DNA from: Pseudoxanthomonas mexicana
GTDB lineage: Bacteria; Pseudomonadota; Gammaproteobacteria; Xanthomonadales; Xanthomonadaceae
DNA length: 41,522 nt
Direction: 5' to 3'
Assembly (NCBI RefSeq): GCF_001556105.1
Contig: NZ_LSIF01000100.1
Location: 1-41,522, forward strand
Shown: piece after piece, positions 1-6,126 of the stretch
Position numbering within the stretch: position 1 is the first letter of the stretch
How the letters are laid out: each line of letters begins with the position of its first letter
Program-made: the position numbers and the translations under genes
The notes under the pieces: generated by a model
Database searches by the model: none
What the model was told of the DNA's origin: nothing
Seen by the model: only the letters and a program-made list of their open reading frames with translations

Positions 1-44
1 GCTACAGTAACCCCGGACTCCAAATGGTTCCGCTACTGAAAGCG

Positions 45-62
45 GGGGGACGTCGTTCCCCC
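45..62. terminator. Short GC hairpin before first gene
   Basis: GGGGGA (45-50) and TCCCCC (57-62) form a 6-bp inverted repeat with a 6-base loop. No T-run follows on either strand, so it is a weak intrinsic-terminator candidate for a gene to the left, or a 5'-UTR structure of the gene at 92. Confidence 0.3.
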
Positions 63-91
63 ACATCGTTGCCTAAGCCCTGGACCTCCAC

Positions 92-277
92 ATGAACACC
101 ACTACGAACCTAATCATCGCAGCCGCCATTTCCTGGTTCCTGCTCCCCGCATTCGCCGCTGGCATGGCATGGCTGTCTTACGACCTCACCAAGCTTGTCT
201 GGGTGCTGGCTGCTTTGGCGACAGCCTCGGTGCTGTTCGAGACGCCGCGGGAGTGGATCCTCAACCGCTTCCAGTAA
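92..277 (+). CDS. Small two-helix membrane protein
   Basis: This 61-residue protein is nearly all hydrophobic. One membrane segment spans roughly residues 7-27 and a second roughly 33-49, followed by a short polar tail rich in Arg and Glu. It is not recognised as a named family. The start is preceded by TGGACCTCCAC, a string that also sits directly before the ATG of the gene at 4299, which supports this start. The next gene begins 5 bases after its stop, so the two are probably cotranscribed. A small accessory membrane protein of the transfer apparatus is possible but unproven. Confidence 0.6.
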   Translation: MNTTTNLIIAAAISWFLLPAFAAGMAWLSYDLTKLVWVLAALATASVLFETPREWILNRFQ

Positions 278-281
278 GCAC

Positions 282-602
282 ATGCGCATCCTCGAATCCC
301 ACATCGACCCGATTTCCGGCCACACCTACGCCGTCATCGAGAACCCGATTGCAGAAGGGCTGGCCGAAGGTCCCGCCTTGCGATACCGGCTCATCTGTGC
401 GCTGGACCCGGACTGGGTGAGCAGGGCTAACACCCTGCGGTCAATCTCGCGAACGCCTCGGGTACACATCTACGAGACCGTCGATGTCCTGGATGTCTAC
501 GAGGACCTGCCCGACAGCATGGAGCGCATCAACGCGCTACGCCGGGAGTCCCGAGACCTGGGAGGCGTGCCCTACAAAGAACAACTCCGGAGCCGCCAAT
601 GA
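282..602 (+). CDS. Hypothetical protein, 106 aa
   Basis: An open frame extends upstream to 195, but that part overlaps the preceding gene. The ATG at 282, 5 bases after the previous stop, gives a sensible N-terminus (MRILESHIDP). The product is soluble with mixed charge: an N-terminal half predicted mostly as strands and a C-terminal helix rich in Arg and Glu. No motif or family is recognised. The stop overlaps the next start as ATGA (599-602), indicating translational coupling in a three-gene unit 92-1111. Confidence 0.6.
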   Translation: MRILESHIDPISGHTYAVIENPIAEGLAEGPALRYRLICALDPDWVSRANTLRSISRTPRVHIYETVDVLDVYEDLPDSMERINALRRESRDLGGVPYKEQLRSRQ

Positions 603-1111
603 TCACCAACGAACGCTACTTCTCCCTGCTCCAACACGAAATCGAACGCGGTTCACTTTCCCGCTTGAAGGTGGCCATGGAGTGCATCAGGGCCGACTAC
701 GTGAAGGGCAAGGTCGAGCAGGGCCTCCTGAGCCCGAAGTTCGTCCGGATGAAGTCCATGGGTCTGATGGTCAGCCAGGGTCTGGTCGATGTGCGAGGCA
801 AGGACGACCTCACACCCATCATGTGGACCTGCATGGTGTACCGCCAGAAGTCGCTGGACGGCGACCATCTAGGCGCCCAAGCGGCCGACGCAATCGCTGA
901 TTGGCTGCTGCAGGAGCAAGCGTCCGTGGGTGCCCAAGGTGGACGGGAAATCATCCGGAACACCGACCGCCGGACGGGCGATGTGATCCACGAGCGTGGC
1001 CGGGGCAAGACCATCATGGAAGCCCTGGGCTGGGACAACCTGCCGCCCAGCGTGCAGCACCACATCAAGCGCCGTCGCCTGGTGATCGAGCCCGAGCTGG
1101 CAGCCGCCTGA
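599..1111 (+). CDS. Hypothetical protein, 170 aa
   Basis: The product is a soluble, probably helical, basic protein. Its N-terminal 60 residues look like a helical bundle, and the C-terminal region is rich in Arg, His and Lys (around residues 120-165). No family is recognised. The start overlaps the preceding stop by 4 bases, so the gene belongs to the same small operon. Codon use matches its neighbours, which supports it being a real gene. Confidence 0.6.
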   Translation: MITNERYFSLLQHEIERGSLSRLKVAMECIRADYVKGKVEQGLLSPKFVRMKSMGLMVSQGLVDVRGKDDLTPIMWTCMVYRQKSLDGDHLGAQAADAIADWLLQEQASVGAQGGREIIRNTDRRTGDVIHERGRGKTIMEALGWDNLPPSVQHHIKRRRLVIEPELAAA

Positions 1112-1165
1112 TCCGTTGTCTCCCTCGGCAAGCCCAGCCACAATCGGGGCGATTGGGGGACAACC

Positions 1166-1708
1166 ATGCCATCTCGCGCCAGCCTGACCTTCGACCACGC
1201 CATCCAGGACGCGGTCGACCTCGTCAACCACTTTGACAAGCTCAACACCCAGCCACCGCCGCCAGAGAACGAGGTCCTAAAACGGGCCAGTCTGGTCATG
1301 GCGCTGGCCGCGCTCGAAACCTACTTCGAGGACCGACTGGTCGAGGCCGTCGACGCCTTGTGCGGCGAGGGTGACTCCGCCCAGACCCGCTTCATGCGCG
1401 ACAGCCTGGCCAACGACTTGAAGTACTTCCACACGCCCAGTACCGACAGGGTGCGTCCGCTGTTCCAGAAATACCTCGGGCTGGACATTACTGAGGGCTG
1501 GAAGTGGAACATGATGGAGCCCAGCGGCGCGAGAAACGAGCTGAACAAGCTGGCGAAGAAGCGGGGCGACATTGCCCACCGCTCGGGGCGTCCCGCCAAT
1601 GGTGTGCCCGCCAAGCACGCGGTCTCCCGCGATGACCTCAGGCGCCACATCCATTTCATCCGTCAGCTGGTCGTGGCCACGGACGCAGTGTTGGCCAAGC
1701 CGGGCTAA
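1166..1708 (+). CDS. HEPN-domain protein (RiboL-PSP/MAE_28990-like)
   Basis: The 180-residue all-helical protein has a hydrophobic helix near residues 41-60 (the LVMALAALETYFEDRL stretch) and the motif R133-GDIA-H138. This is the Rx4H signature of HEPN domains, which form RNase or nucleotide-modifying active sites in toxins and abortive-infection proteins. The overall look, with the helix LExYxxxL followed later by RGDIAH, fits the RiboL-PSP-HEPN/MAE_28990 group. GGGGGA lies just upstream of the ATG as a ribosome site. It faces the HNH-type gene and overlaps its end by 4 bases. A defence or toxin role as ICE cargo is inferred from the family. No adjacent MNT-type antitoxin is visible. Confidence 0.75.
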   Translation: MPSRASLTFDHAIQDAVDLVNHFDKLNTQPPPPENEVLKRASLVMALAALETYFEDRLVEAVDALCGEGDSAQTRFMRDSLANDLKYFHTPSTDRVRPLFQKYLGLDITEGWKWNMMEPSGARNELNKLAKKRGDIAHRSGRPANGVPAKHAVSRDDLRRHIHFIRQLVVATDAVLAKPG

Positions 1709-2739
1709 GCCTGCGCTTCGGCCCATCGCCGGCACGCCGTTCCGTACCGAGCCACGATGGCCATCTCGTCTTCTGGATCGATGGGAAACGCGGTCGGTGA
1801 GCGGCGGGTCGCCATCCAGGACACGTAAGCCGCGGACGCTTCGCGGTACTCCCGCTCCACGTCTTCCTGTTCCCTGGCGGCCCTTCGCCGCTCCGCCAGT
1901 CGGCGCATCCGCAGGGCGCTGGCCCCGACTTCCCGCGCAGCCGACACGGGCAAAGGCACCAAGACTCCGCCCACCTTGCGGGCGCGCAGTTCACTCACGC
2001 TGGCTGACGACACCCACCAGTGGTCCTGGAAGTCGCGTAGCTCAGTGCGTCGACCGATGCCGATCACCCACGCGTTGGCGTCGATCAGTTGCCACACGAC
2101 GCGGCGGAAGTCGGTGTCAGTGAGCGCGTACACGGTCAGCCGCTTGTCGCGGTGGAGGGGTGTTCCCCCCAGTCGGGCGAGCAGGTGCGCAAGTCCCTTG
2201 GACTCCCGGTCCCCGTAGCGCCGGGACACTCCCAAGAGGCAGGACCCGTCATCGGGTTGGGCAGCGTAAACACGCGAGCGCGGCATCGCATGACGCTGGG
2301 CCAGAGCTTGGCGAACCTCAGTTAGCGTTGCGGACTTGGGCAGGGAGGCGGGGTGGTTCTGGGAGAGCTGCAGCACGGCGAGGCGCTGGTCAGCGAGGTG
2401 GGCGGGAAGGTCAGGGAGGGTCAGCAAGTCAGTGGATGCGCGCGACTGCTGGCAGCGACGGCAGCACACGAAGAGGTTATCGACGGTCAGCGGTCCCCCC
2501 AGGAAGGTGTGCACACAGGTGGCAATGACGGGGGCGGAGAAGGAGCGGGGAGTAGTGCGATCGAAAGGTGAACGGCACAGCGGGCAGTGGTCGGGAGCAG
2601 CGGCAAGGATCTTGCGGCGGGCGTATCGAGGCGCACTCAAATGGAACTGAACATCGCGGGAGGCGATGGCTTGCTGGAAGTCGGCGAGCGTGATGGTGGG
2701 GCAAGCAGGCGTCATGGGATGGATGGGGCTGTTCTGCAT
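1705..2739 (-). CDS. HNH-endonuclease-like zinc protein
   Basis: With a start at 2739 the product has 344 residues. It contains CPLC (C52, C55), then VHTFLGGPLTVDNLF (H77, GG, N88) and CCRRC (C93, C96). This CxxC - H - GG - N - CxxC layout is that of the treble-clef HNH nuclease fold. The C-terminal half has a basic Arg-rich helix (near residues 275-300) and no recognised domain. The frame is open to 2859, but the extra residues are low-complexity Pro, Ser and Ala. ATG at 2715 is another option, and none has a clear ribosome site. It is convergent with the HEPN gene. Cargo, restriction or DNA-processing roles are all possible. Confidence 0.65.
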   Translation of the reverse strand: MQNSPIHPMTPACPTITLADFQQAIASRDVQFHLSAPRYARRKILAAAPDHCPLCRSPFDRTTPRSFSAPVIATCVHTFLGGPLTVDNLFVCCRRCQQSRASTDLLTLPDLPAHLADQRLAVLQLSQNHPASLPKSATLTEVRQALAQRHAMPRSRVYAAQPDDGSCLLGVSRRYGDRESKGLAHLLARLGGTPLHRDKRLTVYALTDTDFRRVVWQLIDANAWVIGIGRRTELRDFQDHWWVSSASVSELRARKVGGVLVPLPVSAAREVGASALRMRRLAERRRAAREQEDVEREYREASAAYVSWMATRRSPTAFPIDPEDEMAIVARYGTACRRWAEAQA

Positions 2740-3039
2740 TGAGTGTGGCGGGGAGCGCGATGTTGGCAAGGGTAGTAGGGCGCTGAGGCGTGATGCGGGC
2801 GGCGCGACGACTGGTCTTGGTGGAGCGTCAGACGCAGTCGTCGCGAAAAGCAAAAGCACGAGGCGAGTGGTCAGAAGCTGTCGGGGACGTCTGCTTGCGT
2901 GGCTGGTCGAACGAGCTTCGTCAGCAAGCGCAGAGCAGAGTCAGGGGCATGGACAACACGCACCTTAGGTGGATTGACGGCGGCGGTAAGAAATCGCCCG
3001 AAACCGCTTGAACCTCAACAGCGTCGCGGGCTTGCACCC

Positions 3040-3146
3040 TACCGCCACGATTACCGCCAATCCGCGTGTTGCGGTGGGATTCGCTAAATCTGTCAGTCGT
3101 TTACGCATTACCGCCATCTAGTGGTTGCCAGAACGGGCTACCGCCA
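3040..3146 (+). repeat. Four TACCGCCA direct repeats
   Basis: TACCGCCA occurs exactly at 3040-3047, 3052-3059, 3109-3116 and 3139-3146, with a reverse-complement partial copy at 2982-2988. The spacings are 12, 57 and 30 bases. They end about 40 bases before the ribbon-helix-helix start codon. They could be binding sites of that protein for autoregulation or relaxosome assembly, or iterons. Confidence 0.7.
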
Positions 3147-3154
3147 TACGGTGA

Positions 3155-3176
3155 ATGGACCTCCACGGGAGTCCAT
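3155..3176 (+). promoter_or_regulatory. Hairpin before the ribbon-helix-helix start
   Basis: ATGGA-C-CTCC and GGAG-TCCAT can pair as a 9-bp stem with one bulged C around an ACG loop. The stem takes up GGGAG (3167-3171), the only purine-rich stretch before the ATG at 3188. It may modulate translation or be a DNA operator. It also contains TGGACCTCCAC, the string seen before two other ICE start codons. Confidence 0.4.
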
Positions 3177-3187
3177 CCCTACCGTTC

Positions 3188-3604
3188 ATGGCTGCCAAGA
3201 AGACCAGCATCGCGCTCGACCCCCAGGATCTGCTTCGCTACCGCAAGGCAGCAGACCTCCGCGGTCTCTCCGTCTCGGCCTTCCTGAAAGACACAGCCGA
3301 CGCGGCCCTGGCCACGCCTGACCCGAAGGCCGACCTGCGCGCCTTCGCGGCCGACTTGCGAGCTGACCTTCGCGCCGAGTTCGCCAAGGTCTACGAAGCC
3401 ATCGCCCTGAACAACGAACGCCACCGTGCCTCGGCCGACGAGTTGCGCCGACTGCACTTGGCCTTCCTGCACGACTTGAACGAGCAACAAAAGGAGGCCG
3501 TAAAGGTCGCCCTCGGCATCGGCCGCCAGCACGGGCAGGCCGAAGCACTCGCCAAGAAGACCCCGGCCAACAACCTCCGTCCCTCAGCCACCCCCCTCGC
3601 CTAG
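3188..3604 (+). CDS. Ribbon-helix-helix DNA-binding protein, possible relaxosome accessory factor
   Basis: The 138-residue protein opens with a ribbon-helix-helix pattern: the strand TSIALD, then helices DLLRYRKAADLRG and SVSAFLKDTADAAL (residues 4-40). A long charged helical region follows (about 50-115), probably a coiled coil or tetramerisation part. TrwA and TraY type proteins of MOB_F plasmids have this N-terminal fold and bind oriT beside their gene. The repeat-rich intergenic region immediately upstream fits that role. The ATG at 3188 is chosen because the fold begins right after it. An in-frame ATG at 3155 would add 11 residues and lies in a hairpin. A plain transcriptional regulator is the alternative. 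Confidence 0.7.
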   Translation: MAAKKTSIALDPQDLLRYRKAADLRGLSVSAFLKDTADAALATPDPKADLRAFAADLRADLRAEFAKVYEAIALNNERHRASADELRRLHLAFLHDLNEQQKEAVKVALGIGRQHGQAEALAKKTPANNLRPSATPLA

Positions 3605-3612
3605 GAGCCCTC

Positions 3613-4245
3613 ATGAAGTCCCCGATCCTCTCCCTCATCATCGCCGCGGTTCTGGCAGCCAGCACTCCGGCGCTCGCCCAGGAGACGCCACCCGCTGCCG
3701 AGCAGAGCCAACCCAGCAAGCCCAAGGCGGACAAGAAGCGTCTGTTCAAGGCTGGCGGCATCGGCTGCATCACGGGTGGTGCGCTGGCGTACCTGACCGG
3801 CAACAAGAAGAAGGCGTTGGCCAGTTGTGCTGTTGGCGCCGCCGTCGGTTCGGTTGCGTCTTACCGCAAGCAGATGGAAGAAGCGCGCGACTTGGCAGCC
3901 GAAGCGGAGCGCGCTGGCATGTCGGCCACCGTAGACACCAAGCAGGTGGAAGCGAAGTCCGGCGAGAAGGTCGAGGCCTTGGACCAGGTGGTCATCGCCT
4001 ACGACCCCGCTTCCATGAGCGCACGCGACCCGAAGACGGTGGCGGTCCTGGATCGCATTGCGGCGTTGGCGAAGAAGTCCAAGGAGCCGTTGTCGATCGC
4101 AGCCGAAGGCCGGGACATGAAGGCCTGCCAGATCCCACTGGCTGAACTCAACGCACGCGACGCCTTCCCTCCGGCGAAGGCCATCGACCGGTGCGGCAAG
4201 GGCAAGGCCCAGCTCGTCATCTCGCCTGTGCCCGACCTGACCTGA
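3613..4245 (+). CDS. Exported glycine-zipper protein
   Basis: The 210-residue protein has a clear signal peptide (residues 1-23, cleavage after ALA-Q). A Pro/Lys-rich linker follows, then a glycine-rich hydrophobic hairpin (about residues 47-78, GGIGCITGGALAYLTG then AVGAAVGS), typical of glycine-zipper envelope proteins. The C-terminal 120 residues are soluble with two Cys near the end (in KACQIP and DRCGK). An AGGAG ribosome site precedes the ATG, and the gene follows the ribbon-helix-helix gene by 8 bases. Position among other exported ICE proteins suggests an envelope component of the transfer machinery, but no specific homologue is recognised. Confidence 0.7.
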   Translation: MKSPILSLIIAAVLAASTPALAQETPPAAEQSQPSKPKADKKRLFKAGGIGCITGGALAYLTGNKKKALASCAVGAAVGSVASYRKQMEEARDLAAEAERAGMSATVDTKQVEAKSGEKVEALDQVVIAYDPASMSARDPKTVAVLDRIAALAKKSKEPLSIAAEGRDMKACQIPLAELNARDAFPPAKAIDRCGKGKAQLVISPVPDLT

Positions 4246-4298
4246 TCCCACTAAGGCCGGTCTCGAGTCCGGGGCCGGCCACTAACTTGGACCTCCAC

Positions 4299-4517
4299 AT
4301 GATCCGCATAAACAACGACACCAAGGAACTCCTGATCACGCTTGCGGCTCACCCCGCACCGTTCGAAGGACTCACCCCCGAAGACATCTCGGCCTTCTTC
4401 GCCGAGCAACCCATCACGTCGCCGGAGCGTGCGCCGTTCCAGGGCTTCACGCCTGACGATATCGAAGCGCTCTTCGCTGATGCCACCCATACCGGCCTGG
4501 TCGACAGCCATGACTGA
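4299..4517 (+). CDS. Small acidic protein with an internal repeat
   Basis: This 72-residue protein contains two copies of a 16-residue motif, APFEGLTPEDISAFFA (20-35) and APFQGFTPDDIEALFA (45-60), spaced 25 residues apart. Each would form a short helix starting at a Pro-Asp/Glu cap. It is acidic, with no signal or membrane segment and no recognised family. TGGACCTCCAC directly before the ATG repeats the context of the gene at 92, supporting the start. The stop overlaps the next gene by 8 bases, so the two are coupled. It might bind a partner through the repeated motif. Confidence 0.65.
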   Translation: MIRINNDTKELLITLAAHPAPFEGLTPEDISAFFAEQPITSPERAPFQGFTPDDIEALFADATHTGLVDSHD

Positions 4518-5307
4518 GCCGGACGATCTCTTCTCATTCCTGGATGAGCCCAGCGTCAAACCCGCCAGGCCCGTCCTCCCGAACCTCGCGGACAGCTTGC
4601 GGGACGAAGGGCTGCTCCCGCAGCAAGGCAAGGAAGAGTCGGCCAGCACCGAGCTGCAGGAAGCGGAAGGACGATCATCCCCAACGCTGGCCACGGTCGA
4701 GCTGTCGGTCTCTAACGAGATGCGGCCAGAGGTTGCCGTGACGTCTTCCGAAGACAAGGAGGCGGTTGCGCCAGCCACCGTTGTGCGGGACGAGCCTGAG
4801 GCCGAGGAACAGCAGTTGCCGAGCCAGCCTCCCATGTCCGCGCTTGTTGCTGCTCCCGCAACGCATGTTGAGTTGCCCACCCCCGTCGCAACGACGGTCC
4901 CGGACTCCAGGTTGTCTCGCAAGCTCATCGTTGCCAGTGGAGCGGTTGCCGGGCTTGCCGTCGTGGGCTGGCTGCTGGCCTCCTACATACATAAGGAGTC
5001 TGCACCGCCCATCGCCGTGCAGGCGCCGCAGGTGGGGGCAGCACCTACGTCTGCCCCTGCTCCTGTCGTGGTGGAGCAACCCGCTCCTAAACCCGTCGCG
5101 GTCATTACGGAGCCCATTCCAGAGGCACTCCCGCCACCAGTACCCGAGCCAGCGGTCACCCCACCGCATGCATCCCCGAAGCGCGCTCCACAGACGAAGG
5201 CAGCGAGTCCTGACACCAAGAAGATGGCCACGCCTGCGCCCAAGCCCGAGCCGCAGTGGCAAGACGACGCCATGGATGCGCTGGACGATTTGGAAAAGCG
5301 CTTATGA
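4510..5307 (+). CDS. Single-pass membrane protein with Pro-rich periplasmic domain
   Basis: The 265-residue protein has an acidic cytoplasmic N-terminus (1-133), one membrane helix (about 138-160, flanked by RLSRK) and a Pro/Ala/Val-rich tail (165-250) ending in an acidic helix. This is the bitopic layout of TonB-like or VirB10/TrbI-like proteins, though no conserved C-terminal domain of either is present. Its first residues (PDDLFSFLDEP) resemble the repeated motif of the preceding 72-residue protein. The frame is open to 4342, but the ATG at 4510 makes an 8-base overlap with that gene. A bridging role across the envelope is an inference. Confidence 0.65.
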   Translation: MTEPDDLFSFLDEPSVKPARPVLPNLADSLRDEGLLPQQGKEESASTELQEAEGRSSPTLATVELSVSNEMRPEVAVTSSEDKEAVAPATVVRDEPEAEEQQLPSQPPMSALVAAPATHVELPTPVATTVPDSRLSRKLIVASGAVAGLAVVGWLLASYIHKESAPPIAVQAPQVGAAPTSAPAPVVVEQPAPKPVAVITEPIPEALPPPVPEPAVTPPHASPKRAPQTKAASPDTKKMATPAPKPEPQWQDDAMDALDDLEKRL

Positions 5308-5323
5308 ACTCGCAAGACGAAGG

Positions 5324-5342
5324 GTTGCCATTTACTGCATCC
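5324..5342 (+). promoter_or_regulatory. Shared upstream motif, copy 1
   Basis: GTTGCCATTTACTGCATCC starts 58 bases before the ATG at 5382. A near-identical copy (17 of 19 bases) lies at 14852-14870, 57 bases before the ATG at 14909. TTGCCA could serve as a -35 element, but no good -10 follows in this copy, so an activator box is equally likely. Confidence 0.5.
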
Positions 5343-5381
5343 GTCTTAGCGTGAAGTCATCCACACGAAACCATCTCTCCC

Positions 5382-6116
5382 ATGATCCTAGAAGCCATCT
5401 TCATCCAGTTGCGCCGCGGTCGGCCGACGAAGTTCTTTGCATCCATCGTGTTGTCGTTCTACGGCGACCGGTTCATCAAGCGCCCCACCATGGCTGACCT
5501 TCCCAAGGAAGCGGGCGAGGAGGTCAACCAGCGGATCATCGATACCTGGTTCAACGTCCAGGAAGACCGGCTGCCACCAAAGCGGCTTCCGAACTGGGAA
5601 GTCGGCCAGTTGAAGGCCTCCCAGATCCGCGACGTGGAACAGCACCAAGTCGCCCGAGCCGTCGTTCTCAACACCGCCATCCTCTGCACGATGTTGGCCG
5701 CTCTGGGCGGAATGGTCAGCAAGCTGCAGCCCTGGTGGGACAAGCACAAGGCCGCTGCCGCCGCGGAAGAGGCACGTGAGTACGCGATCAAACGAGAAGA
5801 CCTGAAGAAGGAGTGGGCCACCGAGATCGCCGGCTACTCCGCCCAGAAGTGCCTGGACGAAGTCTCTGACCTACGAAAGCGCACCACCCCCGAGCAGCGC
5901 GATCGCTATGCGGCACTGGAAAGCGGTTGCGCCCAGCACCGAGAGGCAATCGCCGGCATCGCGCGCACTTGGTCGTTGGACGACTGCGCTGACTACGGCA
6001 TCAAGGCCAACAAGGTCCTGGCCGACGGCGGACAGGCCACCTGGGCGGACCGAGTGCTGTTCCAGGACGTCTGTTTCCCCAAGTACGGCGACGCGCTTCA
6101 AGCGCTCGTGAAGTAA
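5382..6116 (+). CDS. Membrane-anchored protein of unknown function with four Cys
   Basis: The 244-residue protein has one clear membrane segment (about 93-112), a charged N-terminal part with a further weakly hydrophobic stretch near 18-28, and a long helical domain after the membrane. That domain has four Cys (157, 183, 202, 231), spaced as in exported disulfide-bonded helical domains. No family is recognised. The start has no strong ribosome site, and an ATG at 5490 is possible, but the conserved upstream motif at 5324 fits 5382. It is 10 bases before the large ATPase gene and so probably heads that operon. It may be a partner of the ATPase. Confidence 0.6.
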   Translation: MILEAIFIQLRRGRPTKFFASIVLSFYGDRFIKRPTMADLPKEAGEEVNQRIIDTWFNVQEDRLPPKRLPNWEVGQLKASQIRDVEQHQVARAVVLNTAILCTMLAALGGMVSKLQPWWDKHKAAAAAEEAREYAIKREDLKKEWATEIAGYSAQKCLDEVSDLRKRTTPEQRDRYAALESGCAQHREAIAGIARTWSLDDCADYGIKANKVLADGGQATWADRVLFQDVCFPKYGDALQALVK

Positions 6117-6126
6117 GGAGCTCCAC

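Larger units (their letters stand above)
2740..3187. other. Intergenic candidate oriT region
   Basis: Between the HNH-type gene and the ribbon-helix-helix gene lie about 450 bases with no convincing gene. The stretch holds four TACCGCCA direct repeats (3040-3146), an inverted copy near 2982-2988, and a small hairpin CCGC-GTGTT-GCGG (3062-3074). MOB_F systems such as R388 place oriT immediately upstream of a ribbon-helix-helix accessory gene (trwA), and the same order occurs here. The nic site cannot be identified by eye. Confidence 0.4.
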
